A stretch of 64,000 nucleotides of DNA, from the NCBI RefSeq assembly GCF_005222915.1, contig NZ_STFX01000024.1, forward strand, positions 164,590 through 228,589, in the 5' to 3' direction. The translations under genes were made by a program, and so were the position numbers. This stretch comes from Rhizobium sp. FKL33 (lineage in GTDB: Bacteria; Pseudomonadota; Alphaproteobacteria; Rhizobiales; Rhizobiaceae). The notes below the pieces were generated by a model. That model made no database searches and had not been told where the DNA came from. It was given only the letters and a program-made list of their open reading frames with translations. Positions 1 to 10,514 of this stretch are shown one piece after another; position 1 is the first letter of the stretch, and each line of letters starts with the position of its first letter.

Positions 1-1
1 G

Positions 2-340
2 TCCGCCCGCGAACAGTCGACCGGCTTGGCCGAAGTGAATGTCGCGGTCAACCAGATGGACCAGACGACCCAGCAGAACGCCGCGATGGTGGAGCAATCG
101 ACCGCCGCCGCAGCCTCGCTCGCCCAGGAAGCCGGCAAGCTGCGCGATCTCGTCGCCCAGTTCCGGCTGGAACATGGAGCGGCCGCCCAGACGGCGGCGC
201 TTCGCCAGACGGCCGCCGCCATGGCGCGTCCCGTTGCGACATCCCGCCCGCCTGCGGCTCGCCCTGCCCCGGCCCGTCCCGCCGCCAAGGCGGCGTCATA
301 TGGCAATGCCGCTGTGAAGGACGAGTGGGAAGAGTTCTAA
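2..340 (+). CDS. Methyl-accepting chemotaxis protein, C-terminal fragment (5' end outside window)
   Basis: This is the last 112 residues of a chemoreceptor; the reading frame enters from the left edge at base 2. It holds the end of the cytoplasmic signalling helix ([20 protein letters not shown] and onward), a linker rich in Ala, Pro and Arg, and the C-terminal tail DEWEEF. That tail fits the W-x-x-F pentapeptide by which CheR and CheB dock on receptors (NWETF in E. coli Tar). The sequence is nearly identical to the 3' ends of the next two receptor genes, so it is one more copy of the same tandem family. The sensor domain is not visible, so no ligand can be proposed. Confidence 0.93.
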   Translation, partial: SAREQSTGLAEVNVAVNQMDQTTQQNAAMVEQSTAAAASLAQEAGKLRDLVAQFRLEHGAAAQTAALRQTAAAMARPVATSRPPAARPAPARPAAKAASYGNAAVKDEWEEF

Positions 341-368
341 GCAAACAACTCGACCATGAACAGAACAG

Positions 369-393
369 CGCGGGGCTTCGGCCCCGCGTTTTT
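369..393 (+). terminator. Rho-independent terminator after the first chemoreceptor gene
   Basis: Stem CGCGGGGC (369-376), loop TTCG, stem GCCCCGCG (381-388), then TTTTTC. It lies 28 bases after the stop codon. A related hairpin with the same core follows each of the next two receptor genes. Confidence 0.85.
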
Positions 394-654
394 CATTTCA
401 GGTGCGAGTTTCCAATGCAGAAACACCCATTAGACGATCGTTTTTTAAGCATCACTAAACTACTTTCTCGTAGCCTTAACCATGGACCGTGACGTTCTGT
501 AAAGAACTGACGGCTGACCGCGACGACACCGCACCTCTCGGGGTGAGACAGCGCGAAATGATTTCGTCTGCGCTTGCGTTTCGAAACCCTTAGAGGGTGG
601 GATGCAGGCGAACTCTTCCAAAGTGCGATCGGACCAGATTCTCGAAGGATCGCC
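394..654 (+). promoter_or_regulatory. Intergenic leader upstream of the second chemoreceptor
   Basis: The gap between the first two receptor genes holds no convincing gene. It includes the terminator and then more AT-rich DNA that presumably carries the promoter of the next receptor. At 445-459 there is TTAA-N7-TAAA, one mismatch from the CtrA consensus TTAA-N7-TTAA. CtrA controls motility and chemotaxis genes in many alphaproteobacteria, but one imperfect match is weak evidence. A GAAGGA ribosome binding site lies just before the ATG at 655. Confidence 0.4.
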
Positions 655-2610
655 ATGAAAAACACTCCTATCGTCTACAAAGTCCTGCTGATACTGATCG
701 TGTTCGGCGTTTATGCGATCGCAGCGTCGCTATATGCAGGCCAGAAAATCAAGCAGGTCGACACCGCCTACTCCGAACTTCTGTTGAAGGAACAGCGCGC
801 AGCCCAGTTTCTCGCGAAGTCCAATCGCGCATTCCAGAACGCCCGAGCAGCGATCGGCGAAACCATCATGGTTTCCGATCCTGCAGCTGTTGAAACTGCA
901 AAAGCGGAATTTTCTGCGGCGCGAAAGAGCTTCGACGATTTCTCGAACACAGCCATCAAGGCGCTCCCGGACGACCAGAACCTGAAAGCATTTCGCGAAC
1001 AAGGGATTGCAATCCTAGACAAGGATTGCGCGACGTCATTTACGGCAGGCGCGGCAACCACATCAGATGCAGAAGTTTTAAAGGCGATTGAGATATTCAG
1101 AAGCCAATGCCAGCCGAAGTTTCCGCCATTAAGCAAGGAAATCGCCGAGAAGACGAAAAAGCTGGAAGCCGTGGCGGCTGAAGTCAGCGACGAATTGACG
1201 GCTGAATCGATCTTCACAGCCAATTCCACCCTTGCCGGTATGGTCATTGGCACTGCGATCATCATGGCGGCCGCCTACTTCGCCATTCGCGCCTGGCTCG
1301 TCGCACCGCTCGACATGATGCGTTCGGGCATGGCGAAGCTGGCCGACGGCGACCTTAACGTCGATGTGACCGGCCGAGACCGCCGCGATGAAATCGGAAG
1401 AATGGCTGTCGCAGTCCAGGTGTTCAAGGACAATGCATTGCGCGCCCGCGAACTCGAAGGCCAAAGCGAGCAACTGCGCAGCGAGGCGGAGCGTAACCGC
1501 GTCGCCGAACAGCAGCGCACAGCGCGCGAAGCCGAACAATTGCGCATCGCCACCTCGACGCTCGGCGAAAACCTGAAGAAGCTCGCTTCCGGCGATCTCA
1601 CCTGCCGGATCGACACGGCCTTCGCCGCCGAATATGAAAGCCTGAGGGCGGATTTCAACGTCACCGTCCAGCAGCTGTCGCAGACCATCGCCTCGGTGTC
1701 GGTTGCGGTGCAGAACATGGACTCGGGCACCCGCGAAATCTCCTCCGGGGCGTCGGACCTCTCCAAGCGCACCGAACAGCAGGCCGCTTCGCTCGAAGAA
1801 ACGGCTGCGGCGCTCGACGAGATCACCGCCAATGTCTCGAGCTCCAGCAAGCTGACCGACGAGGCCCGGGGCGTGGCGCAATCGGCCAACCAGAGCGCGG
1901 CGCAGTCCGCCCAGGTGGTCGCCCATGCCGAAGAGGCCATGCAGCGCATCGAGCAATCGAGCCAGCAGATCTCAAACATCATCGGCGTGATCGACGAGAT
2001 CGCCTTCCAGACCAATCTGCTGGCGCTCAACGCCGGCGTCGAAGCCGCACGCGCAGGCGAAGCCGGCAAGGGTTTCGCCGTCGTCGCCCAGGAAGTGCGC
2101 GAGTTGGCCCAGCGTTCCGCTCAGGCTGCCAAGGAGATCAAGGGCCTGATCCAGAACTCGACCTCGGAAGTCGAAAGCGGCGTGAAGCTGGTGCGCGACA
2201 CCGGCGAAGCGCTGAAGACGATCGGCGGCTATATCGGCACGATCAACCGTCACATGGAATCGATCGCCACCTCGGCCCGCGAACAGTCGACAGGACTTGC
2301 GGAGGTGAATGTCGCCGTCAACCAGATGGACCAGACGACGCAGCAGAACGCCGCGATGGTGGAGCAGTCGACCGCCGCCGCCGCCTCGCTCGCCCAGGAA
2401 GCCGGCAAGCTGCGCGATCTCGTCGCCCAGTTCCGGCTCGATCAAGGCGCGACAAACCAGACGGCGGCGCTTCGCCAGACGGCCGCCGCCATGGCGCGTC
2501 CGGTCGCCGCATCCCGCCCGGCCGCGGCTCGCCCTGCCCCGGCCCGTCCCGCCGCCAAGGCGGCGTCGCATGGCAATGCGGCGGTGAAGGACGAGTGGGA
2601 AGAGTTCTGA
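655..2610 (+). CDS. Methyl-accepting chemotaxis protein, four-helix-bundle-type sensor
   Basis: Membrane chemoreceptor of 651 residues that relays periplasmic signals to CheA/CheW. TM1 is about residues 8-28. The periplasmic domain, about 30-210, is predicted helical and of four-helix-bundle type, with cysteines at 125 and 152 that are conserved at the same positions in the next receptor. TM2 is about 213-236, followed by HAMP with D-R-R-D-E-I-G and a coiled coil. The signalling hairpin contains [20 protein letters not shown]. The tail ends in DEWEEF, a CheR/CheB tether. I chose the ATG at 655 because GAAGGA precedes it and it gives the same length as the next receptor; an in-frame ATG at 574 lacks such support. 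From about 1805 on, the DNA matches the next gene almost base for base. Confidence 0.92.
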   Translation: MKNTPIVYKVLLILIVFGVYAIAASLYAGQKIKQVDTAYSELLLKEQRAAQFLAKSNRAFQNARAAIGETIMVSDPAAVETAKAEFSAARKSFDDFSNTAIKALPDDQNLKAFREQGIAILDKDCATSFTAGAATTSDAEVLKAIEIFRSQCQPKFPPLSKEIAEKTKKLEAVAAEVSDELTAESIFTANSTLAGMVIGTAIIMAAAYFAIRAWLVAPLDMMRSGMAKLADGDLNVDVTGRDRRDEIGRMAVAVQVFKDNALRARELEGQSEQLRSEAERNRVAEQQRTAREAEQLRIATSTLGENLKKLASGDLTCRIDTAFAAEYESLRADFNVTVQQLSQTIASVSVAVQNMDSGTREISSGASDLSKRTEQQAASLEETAAALDEITANVSSSSKLTDEARGVAQSANQSAAQSAQVVAHAEEAMQRIEQSSQQISNIIGVIDEIAFQTNLLALNAGVEAARAGEAGKGFAVVAQEVRELAQRSAQAAKEIKGLIQNSTSEVESGVKLVRDTGEALKTIGGYIGTINRHMESIATSAREQSTGLAEVNVAVNQMDQTTQQNAAMVEQSTAAAASLAQEAGKLRDLVAQFRLDQGATNQTAALRQTAAAMARPVAASRPAAARPAPARPAAKAASHGNAAVKDEWEEF

Positions 2611-2634
2611 AACATACGCCACGGTTATGATGCG

Positions 2635-2670
2635 ACGGCGCGGGGCTTCGGTCCCGCGCCGTTTGCTTTT
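2635..2670 (+). terminator. Rho-independent terminator after the second chemoreceptor
   Basis: ACGGCGCGGG (2635-2644) pairs with CCCGCGCCGT (2653-2662) around GCTTCGGT, followed by TTGCTTTT. The same hairpin recurs almost unchanged after the third receptor at 5009-5046, showing that the duplicated unit includes the terminator. Confidence 0.87.
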
Positions 2671-3026
2671 CCGGGGGCGTGCGGCTCGCGTCACGGATCC
2701 TCGCCAATTCACTCTTTGGATGGCGCAAGCGCTGCTGCCGGTCCGCTCACAGCCTCCCAGACACCGAACTCGCGCTGAAGCGCCATCGCGCGCATGCGCC
2801 GCAAATCCCCCGCAACCGGGACAATCGGTTCTGTCGGAGCACACGGCTATCGTAAAATTCGCCATTATATTACATTGTAGTAATATGCAACAATAGTGCT
2901 AGTGCCTATACTTATATTTTAACTTTTCTTTTCCATTTTTTACTTAATCAAGGGTCAAGTCAATATAGACAATCCTCGAAAGAACGAGGGTCGCCGGATA
3001 GACAAATTCTAATTGCGGGAGTTGAA
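2671..3026 (+). promoter_or_regulatory. Intergenic region upstream of the third chemoreceptor; AT-rich in its second half
   Basis: No convincing gene here. The first part is GC-rich. From about 2856 the sequence turns sharply AT-rich, with runs such as ATTATATTACATTG and TATTTTAAC, as expected of a promoter and leader. The ribosome binding site GGGAG sits at about 3017, just ahead of the ATG at 3027. I could not identify the sigma factor: no clean sigma-28 or sigma-54 element is visible. Confidence 0.4.
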
Positions 3027-4982
3027 ATGCGAAATCTGAAAATTCTTTCAAAATTCCTTGTCATCATGGGGATATTCGCGGTCGTCTCACTGAGTATTGC
3101 AGGTTTTTCAATCCTGCAGATGAAGCATATCGATTCCGAGTATAGCGACCTCCTCGCTCAGGAAGCCACATCCACGATTGCCGTTGCACGATCGGCGCGC
3201 AATTTTCAGACGATGCGCGCCGCAATTGGCGACATCATCATGGCAGTCGACCCGGAGGTGGTGAAGGCAAGCAAACGGGAGTTCGACGAGGCTCGCAACA
3301 AGTTCATTAATTATATGGACGCTGCGATTGAAGCGATGCCTGAAGAACAGATCATCAAAACGCTCAAGGCGCAAGGGCTGACGGTTGCGGATACGACCTG
3401 CGCGGGCGTCATCACCGCCGGAATGAACACGCTCGATCCGCTGGAAAATCAAAAAATCCAGGAAGAATTCTATAAGCACTGCCAGCCAGAGATCCTGGCC
3501 ATGACCAACAAGATGGCCGACTACACCAAACAGGTGGTGGCGCGGACGAGCGCCGAAAACACCGAATTGTCGGCTGAGACAAATTCCATGGTTGGATGGC
3601 TGTCGGTCGCCTTCATCGGTGGTCTGGCTCTCGTTTCCGGCGCAGGCGCCTTTCTGATCCGTGGAAGCATCACCAAGCCCATACAGGGATTGGGCGACAT
3701 CATGCGTCGCATGGCGGATGGCGATCTCACCGTTTCCGTCGACGGCCTTGATCGTCGCGACGAAATCGGGGGCATGGCCAAGGCGGTGCAGGTGTTCAAG
3801 GACAACGGCCTCAAGGCCCGCGACCTCGAAACCCAGGCCGACCGGTCGCGCAAGGCGACGGAAGCCGAGCGCGCCCGCTCGGCCGAGATCGACAGCCGCC
3901 GCGCCAGCGAAATGGCCGAAGCCACGGCCGGTCTCGCCGACGGGTTGAAACAGCTGTCCAACGGCAATCTGTCCGTCACGCTTGATCGCCCGTTCGCCGC
4001 GAATTTCGAAGGTCTCCGCCAGGATTTCAACGCAGCGGTCTCGCAGCTCCGCGATACGCTCGCATCGGTCGCCGAAGCCACGCGCTCCATCGATTCCGGC
4101 ACCCGCGAAATCGCGTCCGGCGCGTCCGACCTCTCCAAGCGCACCGAGCAGCAGGCTGCATCGCTGGAAGAGACGGCTGCGGCGCTCGACGAGATCACCG
4201 CCAATGTCTCGAGCTCCAGCAAGCTGACCGACGAGGCCCGGGGCGTGGCGCAATCGGCCAACCAGAGCGCGGCGCAGTCCGCCCAGGTGGTCGCCCATGC
4301 CGAAGAGGCCATGCAGCGCATCGAGCAATCGAGCCAGCAGATCTCAAACATCATCGGCGTGATCGACGAGATCGCCTTCCAGACCAATCTGCTGGCGCTC
4401 AACGCCGGCGTCGAAGCCGCACGCGCAGGCGAAGCCGGCAAGGGTTTTGCGGTCGTCGCCCAGGAAGTGCGTGAACTCGCCCAACGCTCGGCGCAGGCCG
4501 CCAAGGAGATCAAGGGCCTGATCCAGAACTCGACCTCGGAAGTCGAAAGCGGCGTGAAGCTGGTGCGCGACACCGGTGAGGCGCTGAAGACGATCGGCGG
4601 CTATATCGGCACGATCAACCGTCATATGGAATCGATCGCCACCTCGGCCCGCGAACAGTCGACAGGACTTGCGGAAGTGAATGTCGCCGTCAACCAGATG
4701 GACCAGACGACGCAGCAGAACGCCGCGATGGTGGAACAATCGACCGCCGCCGCAGCCTCGCTCGCCCAGGAAGCCGGCAAGCTGCGCGATCTCGTCGCCC
4801 AGTTCCGGCTGGACCATGGAGCGGCCGCCCAGACGGCGGCGCTTCGGCAAACGGCCGCCGCCATGGCGCGTCCCGTCACAGCATCCCGCCCGACTGCGGC
4901 TCGCCCTGCCCCGGCCCGTCCCGCCGCCAAGGCGGCGTCGCATGGCAATGCGGCGGTCAAGGACGATTGGGAAGAGTTCTGA
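3027..4982 (+). CDS. Methyl-accepting chemotaxis protein, paralog of the preceding receptor
   Basis: Chemoreceptor of 651 residues with the same architecture and length as its upstream neighbour. TM1 is about 9-30. The periplasmic helical sensor carries cysteines at exactly 125 and 152. TM2 is about 190-213, followed by HAMP (D-R-R-D-E-I-G-G), the signalling hairpin with [20 protein letters not shown], and the C-terminal tether DDWEEF. The sensor half has clearly diverged from the neighbour (for example [12 protein letters not shown] against [12 protein letters not shown]), while the signalling half is almost identical at DNA level from about 4180. The pattern suggests duplication followed by sensor divergence with continued homogenisation of the output half. 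The shared cysteine pair could form a disulfide or bind a ligand; that is inference. Confidence 0.93.
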   Translation: MRNLKILSKFLVIMGIFAVVSLSIAGFSILQMKHIDSEYSDLLAQEATSTIAVARSARNFQTMRAAIGDIIMAVDPEVVKASKREFDEARNKFINYMDAAIEAMPEEQIIKTLKAQGLTVADTTCAGVITAGMNTLDPLENQKIQEEFYKHCQPEILAMTNKMADYTKQVVARTSAENTELSAETNSMVGWLSVAFIGGLALVSGAGAFLIRGSITKPIQGLGDIMRRMADGDLTVSVDGLDRRDEIGGMAKAVQVFKDNGLKARDLETQADRSRKATEAERARSAEIDSRRASEMAEATAGLADGLKQLSNGNLSVTLDRPFAANFEGLRQDFNAAVSQLRDTLASVAEATRSIDSGTREIASGASDLSKRTEQQAASLEETAAALDEITANVSSSSKLTDEARGVAQSANQSAAQSAQVVAHAEEAMQRIEQSSQQISNIIGVIDEIAFQTNLLALNAGVEAARAGEAGKGFAVVAQEVRELAQRSAQAAKEIKGLIQNSTSEVESGVKLVRDTGEALKTIGGYIGTINRHMESIATSAREQSTGLAEVNVAVNQMDQTTQQNAAMVEQSTAAAASLAQEAGKLRDLVAQFRLDHGAAAQTAALRQTAAAMARPVTASRPTAARPAPARPAAKAASHGNAAVKDDWEEF

Positions 4983-5008
4983 TTACATCGCCGATAAGAT
5001 TTCATAAC

Positions 5009-5046
5009 GCGGCGCGGGGCTTCGGTCCCGCGCCGTTTGCTTTTTT
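5009..5046 (+). terminator. Rho-independent terminator after the third chemoreceptor
   Basis: CGGCGCGGGGC, loop TTCG, GTCCCGCGCCG, then TTTGCTTTTTT. It is nearly the same as the hairpin after the second receptor. The following 5060-5270 is AT-rich (for example TGCAATTTTATATTG) and probably holds the promoter of the fourth receptor. Confidence 0.87.
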
Positions 5047-5270
5047 CCGGCGCCACCCGGCGGACCCGCCGTGAGCGCCGGAGCGAAAGCGCATAATAGT
5101 GTTATCAAATGCAATTTTATATTGTTTTTACAGATGGTTGCGCGCAGAGCAAGAAAAGTAAATCCACGTGACGAACCAACGTTTCATTAATTTTATATGG
5201 CTAAAACATAGTCAGGTTTCGCATGGCTTGCGCTTTGTCAAACCTTCGAGTCGAATAGGGCGGGGCTATC

Positions 5271-7229
5271 TTGAAATCCATCATCAATTCTCTGCCGCTG
5301 TCGGTGCAGATCATCGGCAGCGTTGCCGCGGTTCTGGTTCTGGTCGGGGCGGCCAATCTGACTTATGAAATTTCCCAGCAGCATGCGGCGATAGAGGATA
5401 ACGCCAGAAAGCGCGGCGATGCAGCGCTCGACATGCTGGAGTCCGTGCATGTCAGCGCCATGTTGAACCGGGACAAGGTTGCCGACGGCGATCCGGCGAT
5501 CGGCACGCTCGACGGAACCATGGATCGCTTTTCCGCACAGAGCCGCGGCGTCGATCTCTGGCTGGTCATGGGTCCGAAGATCGTGGCTTTCCAGAAATCG
5601 GAAGGCGCGACGGAAGTCGAAGGACCGAAAGACGACGTCGACGAAAAGACGATCTCAGACAAATCCGCCCAGGTTACGGTGACAGGGGATCATATGCGCA
5701 TCACCCGTCCCGTCATTCTGGGACAGGGTTCGGCGGCCGATCCGGCCTGCGCGGCCTGCCACACGGCGAAGATGAACATTCAGGCCGGGGAAATCGTGGG
5801 CGCCTATAGCGCCGCTGTCGATCTCGCGCCCGAGCGGGCTGCAGTCTCCGCAGCGATCAAGAGCAAGTTGATGATCGGCGTCGCCGTTCTCGCCGTGGCG
5901 CTCGGGGCCATCACCCTGCTGTTGCGCCTGACCGCGATCCGGCCGCTGCGCAAGCTCGCCGCCGCCACCGAACATCTTGCCAATGGCGACATTTCCGTCG
6001 ACGTCAATGGCCAAGACCGCGCCGACGAGATCGGCTCCATGGCGCGCGCGCTCGACGTGTTCCGCGCCGCCTTCCAGCGCAACCGCACGCTCGAGGCGGA
6101 AGCCGAAGAGAACCGCCGGACCATGGAGCGCGATCGACTGGAGGCGCAGGCCCGCGCCGAAGCGGAAGCGGCTGCGCGCCTCAAGCAGGCGACGTCAGGT
6201 CTCGCTGGCGGGTTGAAGCGCCTGGCCGACGGCGACCTCGCCTTCGAACTCACCGAGGCTTTTGCGCCTGATTTCGAACCGCTGCGCCACGATTTCAATG
6301 CGTCGGTCAAGCAACTCGGCGACGCCCTTTCCGCCATCCGGGCCAGCGTGACCGTCATCGACGCCGGCTCGCGCGAAATCGCCACCGGCGCCGCCGATCT
6401 CGCCAAACGCACGGAATCGCAAGCCGCATCGCTGGAGGAGACGACGTCCGCCGTCGAACAGATCACCGTCAACGTCTCCAACTCGGCGCATCTGACCGAG
6501 GAAGTGCTGGAAGAAGCCACGGTCGCCAATGCCGATGCCAGCAAATCTGGCGCGATCGTCGCCAATGCCGAAGCCGCGATGCAGCGCATCGAGGATTCCT
6601 CGGGCAAGATCGCCAGCATCATCAGCGTAATCGACGAAATCGCCTTCCAGACCAACCTTCTGGCGCTGAACGCGGGCGTCGAAGCCGCCCGCGCCGGAGA
6701 CGCCGGCAAGGGCTTCGCGGTGGTGGCGCAGGAAGTGCGTGAGCTCGCCCAGCGATCGGCCAACGCCGCCAAGGAGATCAAGGGCCTGATCCAGAACTCG
6801 TCGAACGAAGTCGGCAATGGCGTCAAGCTGGTGCGTGACGCGGGCGCCGCGCTCAATTCGATCGGCGGCCACATCCTGACGATCAATCGCAAGATGGAGG
6901 AAATCTCCACCGCGTCCCGCGAACAGTCGATCGGGTTGAAGGAAGTCAACACCGCCGTCTCCACGATGGACCACTCGACGCAGCAGAACGCCGCCATGGT
7001 CGAACAGTCGAGCGCGGCTGCGGCGACGCTAGCCCAGGAGGCCGCCAAACTGCGCGATCTCGTCGGCAAATTCGCCCTCGTCCAGACGGCGAGCCATGCC
7101 AACCTTCTGCGCAACACCGCCGCGCGGATGGCGAGCCCAACCTTCAGCGCGCCGCAACGCAGCCGGAGCGCCTCTCCGCGGGCGGCGAGCGGCAATCTGG
7201 CCGTAAAGGACGATTGGGAAGAGTTCTGA
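5271..7229 (+). CDS. Methyl-accepting chemotaxis protein with a periplasmic c-type heme motif
   Basis: Chemoreceptor of 652 residues starting at TTG 5271 behind GGGCGGGG. TM1 is about 9-29, the periplasmic domain about 30-198, TM2 about 199-221, then HAMP with D-R-A-D-E-I-G, a coiled coil and the signalling hairpin [20 protein letters not shown]. It ends in DDWEEF. The periplasmic domain contains CAACH at residues 160-164, the CxxCH signature for covalent heme c. This differs from the two upstream receptors, whose sensors have two isolated cysteines and no CxxCH. Heme-c chemoreceptors are known in Geobacter, where they are thought to sense redox state or small ligands; by analogy this could be a redox, oxygen or NO receptor. 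Heme attachment is inferred from motif and topology only. Confidence 0.92.
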   Translation: MKSIINSLPLSVQIIGSVAAVLVLVGAANLTYEISQQHAAIEDNARKRGDAALDMLESVHVSAMLNRDKVADGDPAIGTLDGTMDRFSAQSRGVDLWLVMGPKIVAFQKSEGATEVEGPKDDVDEKTISDKSAQVTVTGDHMRITRPVILGQGSAADPACAACHTAKMNIQAGEIVGAYSAAVDLAPERAAVSAAIKSKLMIGVAVLAVALGAITLLLRLTAIRPLRKLAAATEHLANGDISVDVNGQDRADEIGSMARALDVFRAAFQRNRTLEAEAEENRRTMERDRLEAQARAEAEAAARLKQATSGLAGGLKRLADGDLAFELTEAFAPDFEPLRHDFNASVKQLGDALSAIRASVTVIDAGSREIATGAADLAKRTESQAASLEETTSAVEQITVNVSNSAHLTEEVLEEATVANADASKSGAIVANAEAAMQRIEDSSGKIASIISVIDEIAFQTNLLALNAGVEAARAGDAGKGFAVVAQEVRELAQRSANAAKEIKGLIQNSSNEVGNGVKLVRDAGAALNSIGGHILTINRKMEEISTASREQSIGLKEVNTAVSTMDHSTQQNAAMVEQSSAAAATLAQEAAKLRDLVGKFALVQTASHANLLRNTAARMASPTFSAPQRSRSASPRAASGNLAVKDDWEEF

Positions 7230-7253
7230 TCGGCGTCCCTCCCCTGCAACACG

Positions 7254-7285
7254 CCCCCGGACGGTCCGCCGTCCGGGGGTTTTCA
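7254..7285 (+). terminator. Rho-independent terminator after the heme-type chemoreceptor
   Basis: CCCCCGGACGG (7254-7264), loop TCCG, CCGTCCGGGGG (7269-7279), then TTTTC. An 11-bp perfect stem. Its sequence is unrelated to the shared hairpins of the upstream receptor genes, in line with a separate origin for this receptor. Confidence 0.92.
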
Positions 7286-7332
7286 TTTTCCGGCTCCTCG
7301 GCCATAGTCGTTGTCTGAACAGGAGCCAGACC

Positions 7333-8256
7333 ATGTCCTTCTTTCCCGGCCACGATCCAGAGCCCGGCGACGCGCACGCCGTCGACCAGGTCGAGCTTCT
7401 AATCGTTCCACGCTCGTCCGACATCGGCAATTTCGAAGTGCGCCGGGCGCTGCCGACAGCCAAGCGCCGCATGGTCGGCCCCTTCATCTTTTTCGACCGA
7501 ATGGGCCCGGCGCTGTTGCGCGCCGGCCAGGCGATGGATGTGCGGCCGCATCCGCATATCGGCCTCTCCACCGTCACCTACCTGTTCGACGGCGAGATCC
7601 ATCATCGCGACAGTCTCGGCACCGGCATGGTGATCCAGCCCGGCGACATCAATCTGATGACGGCCGGACGCGGCATCGTGCATTCCGAGCGGACGCCGGA
7701 CAAGCTGCGCGGCAAGCCCTTTTCGATCTCGGGCCTGCAGACCTGGCTGGCTTTGCCGGAGAGCCATGAGGAGATCGATCCCTTCTTCGCCCATACCGGC
7801 GTGAACGACCTGCCGAGCTTTGAGGACGGCGCTTCGCGCGGCCGCGTGGTGATCGGCTCCTGGCAGGGGCTGACCTCGCCCGTGAGGACGCCGACGGATA
7901 CGCTCTATGTCGACCTGACGATCGGCGCGGGCGAAACCTGTCCCTTCCCGGCCGGCGCGGAAGAGCGCGCCGCCTATGTGCTCGACGGCTCGGTGATCAT
8001 CTCCGGCATCGAACATCCCGCCGATCAACTGCTGGTGTTTAGGCCCGGCGACGCGATCGACCTGACGGCGGGGCCGGCAGGCTGCCACATCATGCTGTTT
8101 GGCGGCGAGACGATGGCCGAGAAGCGTTACATCTGGTGGAATTTCGTCTCGTCGTCGAAGGAACGGATCGAACAGGCCAAGGAAGAATGGCGCACCGGCA
8201 AGTTCGATATCGTGCCCGGCGACGAGGAAGAATTCATCCCCTTGCCGGCGACGTAA
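7333..8256 (+). CDS. Pirin family protein (bicupin)
   Basis: Cytosolic double-cupin protein of 307 residues. The N-terminal cupin has the pirin metal ligands: His73 and His75 in RPHPHIGLST, and His117 and Glu119 in GRGIVHSER. Their spacing matches the Fe ligands of human pirin (56, 58, 101, 103). Bacterial pirins include quercetin 2,3-dioxygenases and regulators of pyruvate metabolism or stress; which applies here cannot be told. AGGAGCC precedes the ATG. It stands alone between the receptor array and dxs and is probably transcribed singly. Confidence 0.9.
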   Translation: MSFFPGHDPEPGDAHAVDQVELLIVPRSSDIGNFEVRRALPTAKRRMVGPFIFFDRMGPALLRAGQAMDVRPHPHIGLSTVTYLFDGEIHHRDSLGTGMVIQPGDINLMTAGRGIVHSERTPDKLRGKPFSISGLQTWLALPESHEEIDPFFAHTGVNDLPSFEDGASRGRVVIGSWQGLTSPVRTPTDTLYVDLTIGAGETCPFPAGAEERAAYVLDGSVIISGIEHPADQLLVFRPGDAIDLTAGPAGCHIMLFGGETMAEKRYIWWNFVSSSKERIEQAKEEWRTGKFDIVPGDEEEFIPLPAT

Positions 8257-8408
8257 GGACGCGTTTTCCGTCGCATGCTTGGCGTATGCGGCCAATCGGG
8301 CTAGTATGTCCCGATGCGCGCCTCATTTTCAGCGTTGTTTGTTGTTGAAAAAGGCTCAAAGAGCGATAATAAGCCGGCTTCCACTTTGTCCGGTGACAGG
8401 ACCAGCCC

Positions 8409-10322
8409 GTGAACGCAATGCCCCAGACGCCGCTCCTCGACAAGGTTTCCTATCCCGAGGATCTCCGCAAGCTCGACGACAAGGAGATGCCGCAGCTCGC
8501 CGCTGAGCTTCGGGTCGAGATGATCGACGCCGTCTCCAAGACCGGGGGCCATCTGGGCGCGGGTCTCGGCGTGGTCGAGCTGACCATCGCGCTTCACAAA
8601 GTGTTCGACACGCCTGACGACCGCATCATCTTCGATGTCGGCCATCAATGCTATCCGCACAAGATCCTCACCGGCCGGCGCGACCGCATCCGCACGCTCC
8701 GGCAGGAAAACGGTCTGTCCGGCTTCACCAAACGGGCGGAAAGCGAATATGATCCTTTCGGCGCGGCCCATTCCTCGACTTCGATTTCCGCAGGCTTGGG
8801 AATGGCCGTGGCGGCCGACCTCGATGGTCGCAGGCGCAATGTCATCGCCGTGATCGGGGACGGCGCGCTGTCGGGCGGCATGGCGTTCGAAGCGCTCAAC
8901 AATGCCGGTTCGCTCGACGCCCGGCTGATCGTGATCCTCAACGACAACGACATGTCGATCGCCCCACCGACGGGCGCGATGAGCGCCTATCTCGCCCGCC
9001 TCGCCTCGGGCCGCACCTATCTCGGCTTTCGCGAACTCGGCAAGAAGCTGACCGCCTATCTCGGCAAGAAGGTCGATCGGGCCATCACCCGCGCCGTGGA
9101 GCATGCGCGCGGCTATGTGACCGGCGGCACGCTGTTCGAGGAGCTTGGCTTCTACCATATCGGCCCGATCGACGGTCACTCCTTCGACCATCTCCTGCCG
9201 GTGCTGCGCAATGTGCGCGACAATTCCACCGGTCCGGTGCTGATCCATGTGGTGACGCAGAAGGGCAAGGGCTATGGGCCCGCCGAAGCCGCCGCCGACA
9301 AATATCACGGCGTCAACAAGTTCGACGTCATCACCGGCGCGCAGGCGAAAGCAAAGCCGAACGCGCCGTCCTACACCTCGGTCTTCGCCGATGCGCTGAT
9401 CCAGGAGGCCCATCACGATTCCAAGATCGTCGGCATCACCGCCGCGATGCCCACCGGCACGGGGCTGGACAAGTTCGGCGAGATTTTCCCCAAGCGCTGC
9501 TTCGATGTCGGCATTGCCGAACAGCATGGCGTGACATTCGCCGCCGGCCTTGCAGCCGATGGCTACAAGCCGTTCACGGCGCTTTATTCGACCTTCCTGC
9601 AGCGCGCCTATGACCAGGTCGTGCATGACGTGGCGATCCAGTCGCTGCCGGTGCGCTTCGCCATCGATCGCGCCGGTTATGTCGGCGCCGACGGGCCGAC
9701 CCATGCCGGATCCTTCGACACGACCTTCCTCGCCACGCTGCCGGGCATGGTGGTGATGGCCGCCGCCGACGAGGCGGAACTCAAGCATATGGTGCGCACG
9801 GCGGCCGCCTATGACGACGGCCCGATTTCGTTCCGCTATCCGCGAGGCGAAGGCGTGGGCGTCGATATGCCCGAACGCGGCGAGATCCTGCAGATCGGCA
9901 AGGGCCGCGTGGTCAAGCAGGGTTCGAAAGTGGCGCTCCTGTCCTTCGGCACCCGCCTTGCCGACTGTCTGATGGCGGCGGAAGATCTCGATGCGGCGGG
10001 CCTGTCGACCACGGTCGCCGACGCCCGCTTCGCCAAGCCGCTGGATCTCAAGCTGATCCGTCAGCTGGCGCGGCACCATGAAGTGCTGGTGACGGTGGAG
10101 GAAGGCGCGATCGGCGGCTTCGGCGCGCATGTGCTGCATGCGCTGGCGATCGAGGGCCTGCTCGACGGCCGCCTCAAGGTGCGGCCGCTGGTGATGCCGG
10201 ACATCTATATGGACCAGGCCAAGCCCGAGGCGATGAACGCTTACGCCGGTCTCGACCGCAAGGGCATCGTCGGCGCGGTGTTTTCCGCGCTGGGACGCGA
10301 TCTTGCGGAACGCCTCGCCTGA
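8409..10322 (+). CDS. dxs: 1-deoxy-D-xylulose-5-phosphate synthase
   Basis: First enzyme of the MEP isoprenoid pathway: a thiamine-diphosphate-dependent condensation of pyruvate with glyceraldehyde 3-phosphate to give DXP. The 637-residue length is normal. Visible features are the substrate region [16 protein letters not shown], the ThDP/Mg motif from [18 protein letters not shown] to NDNDMS, and the transketolase-type PYR domain with [17 protein letters not shown]. The GTG at 8409 has AGGA at proper distance; an ATG at 8418 would remove three residues. A rhizobial-type N-terminus (MPQTPLLD) follows. In rhizobia dxs usually sits beside xseB and a histone-deacetylase-like gene; here those lie about 2.4 kb away on the other strand. 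Confidence 0.97.
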   Translation: MNAMPQTPLLDKVSYPEDLRKLDDKEMPQLAAELRVEMIDAVSKTGGHLGAGLGVVELTIALHKVFDTPDDRIIFDVGHQCYPHKILTGRRDRIRTLRQENGLSGFTKRAESEYDPFGAAHSSTSISAGLGMAVAADLDGRRRNVIAVIGDGALSGGMAFEALNNAGSLDARLIVILNDNDMSIAPPTGAMSAYLARLASGRTYLGFRELGKKLTAYLGKKVDRAITRAVEHARGYVTGGTLFEELGFYHIGPIDGHSFDHLLPVLRNVRDNSTGPVLIHVVTQKGKGYGPAEAAADKYHGVNKFDVITGAQAKAKPNAPSYTSVFADALIQEAHHDSKIVGITAAMPTGTGLDKFGEIFPKRCFDVGIAEQHGVTFAAGLAADGYKPFTALYSTFLQRAYDQVVHDVAIQSLPVRFAIDRAGYVGADGPTHAGSFDTTFLATLPGMVVMAAADEAELKHMVRTAAAYDDGPISFRYPRGEGVGVDMPERGEILQIGKGRVVKQGSKVALLSFGTRLADCLMAAEDLDAAGLSTTVADARFAKPLDLKLIRQLARHHEVLVTVEEGAIGGFGAHVLHALAIEGLLDGRLKVRPLVMPDIYMDQAKPEAMNAYAGLDRKGIVGAVFSALGRDLAERLA

Positions 10323-10514
10323 GTTTTTGCTCCATCGCGCCGCCCTCAGGCGCGGTTCTCCCGGCTCAATCAAGCCGCGGCCCCATTCTCGCCCGACTGT
10401 GGTGGAATTTGGGACGCGCATCGCATGCGCCGATGCGCATGATCGTCACCTGACGACATTTCGCCGTCGCTTTGCCGACCGCTTTTCAGCAGACTGAACG
10501 AGGTTAGAAACGGA

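Noticed and set aside
445-459. CtrA site TTAA-N7-TAAA upstream of a chemoreceptor
   Set aside because: One mismatch in eight defined bases and only one copy seen; such matches are expected by chance in AT-rich leaders. Mentioned in the leader feature only.
8301-10421. Long open frame on the minus strand opposite dxs
   Set aside because: dxs is certain by homology. The antisense frame is rich in His, Arg and Ala, as expected of GC-rich shadow frames, with no recognisable motif.
10323-10514. Terminator after dxs at CGCGCC...GGCGCGG
   Set aside because: The inverted repeat has no following T-run and lies within a GC-rich stretch, so it is not convincing.
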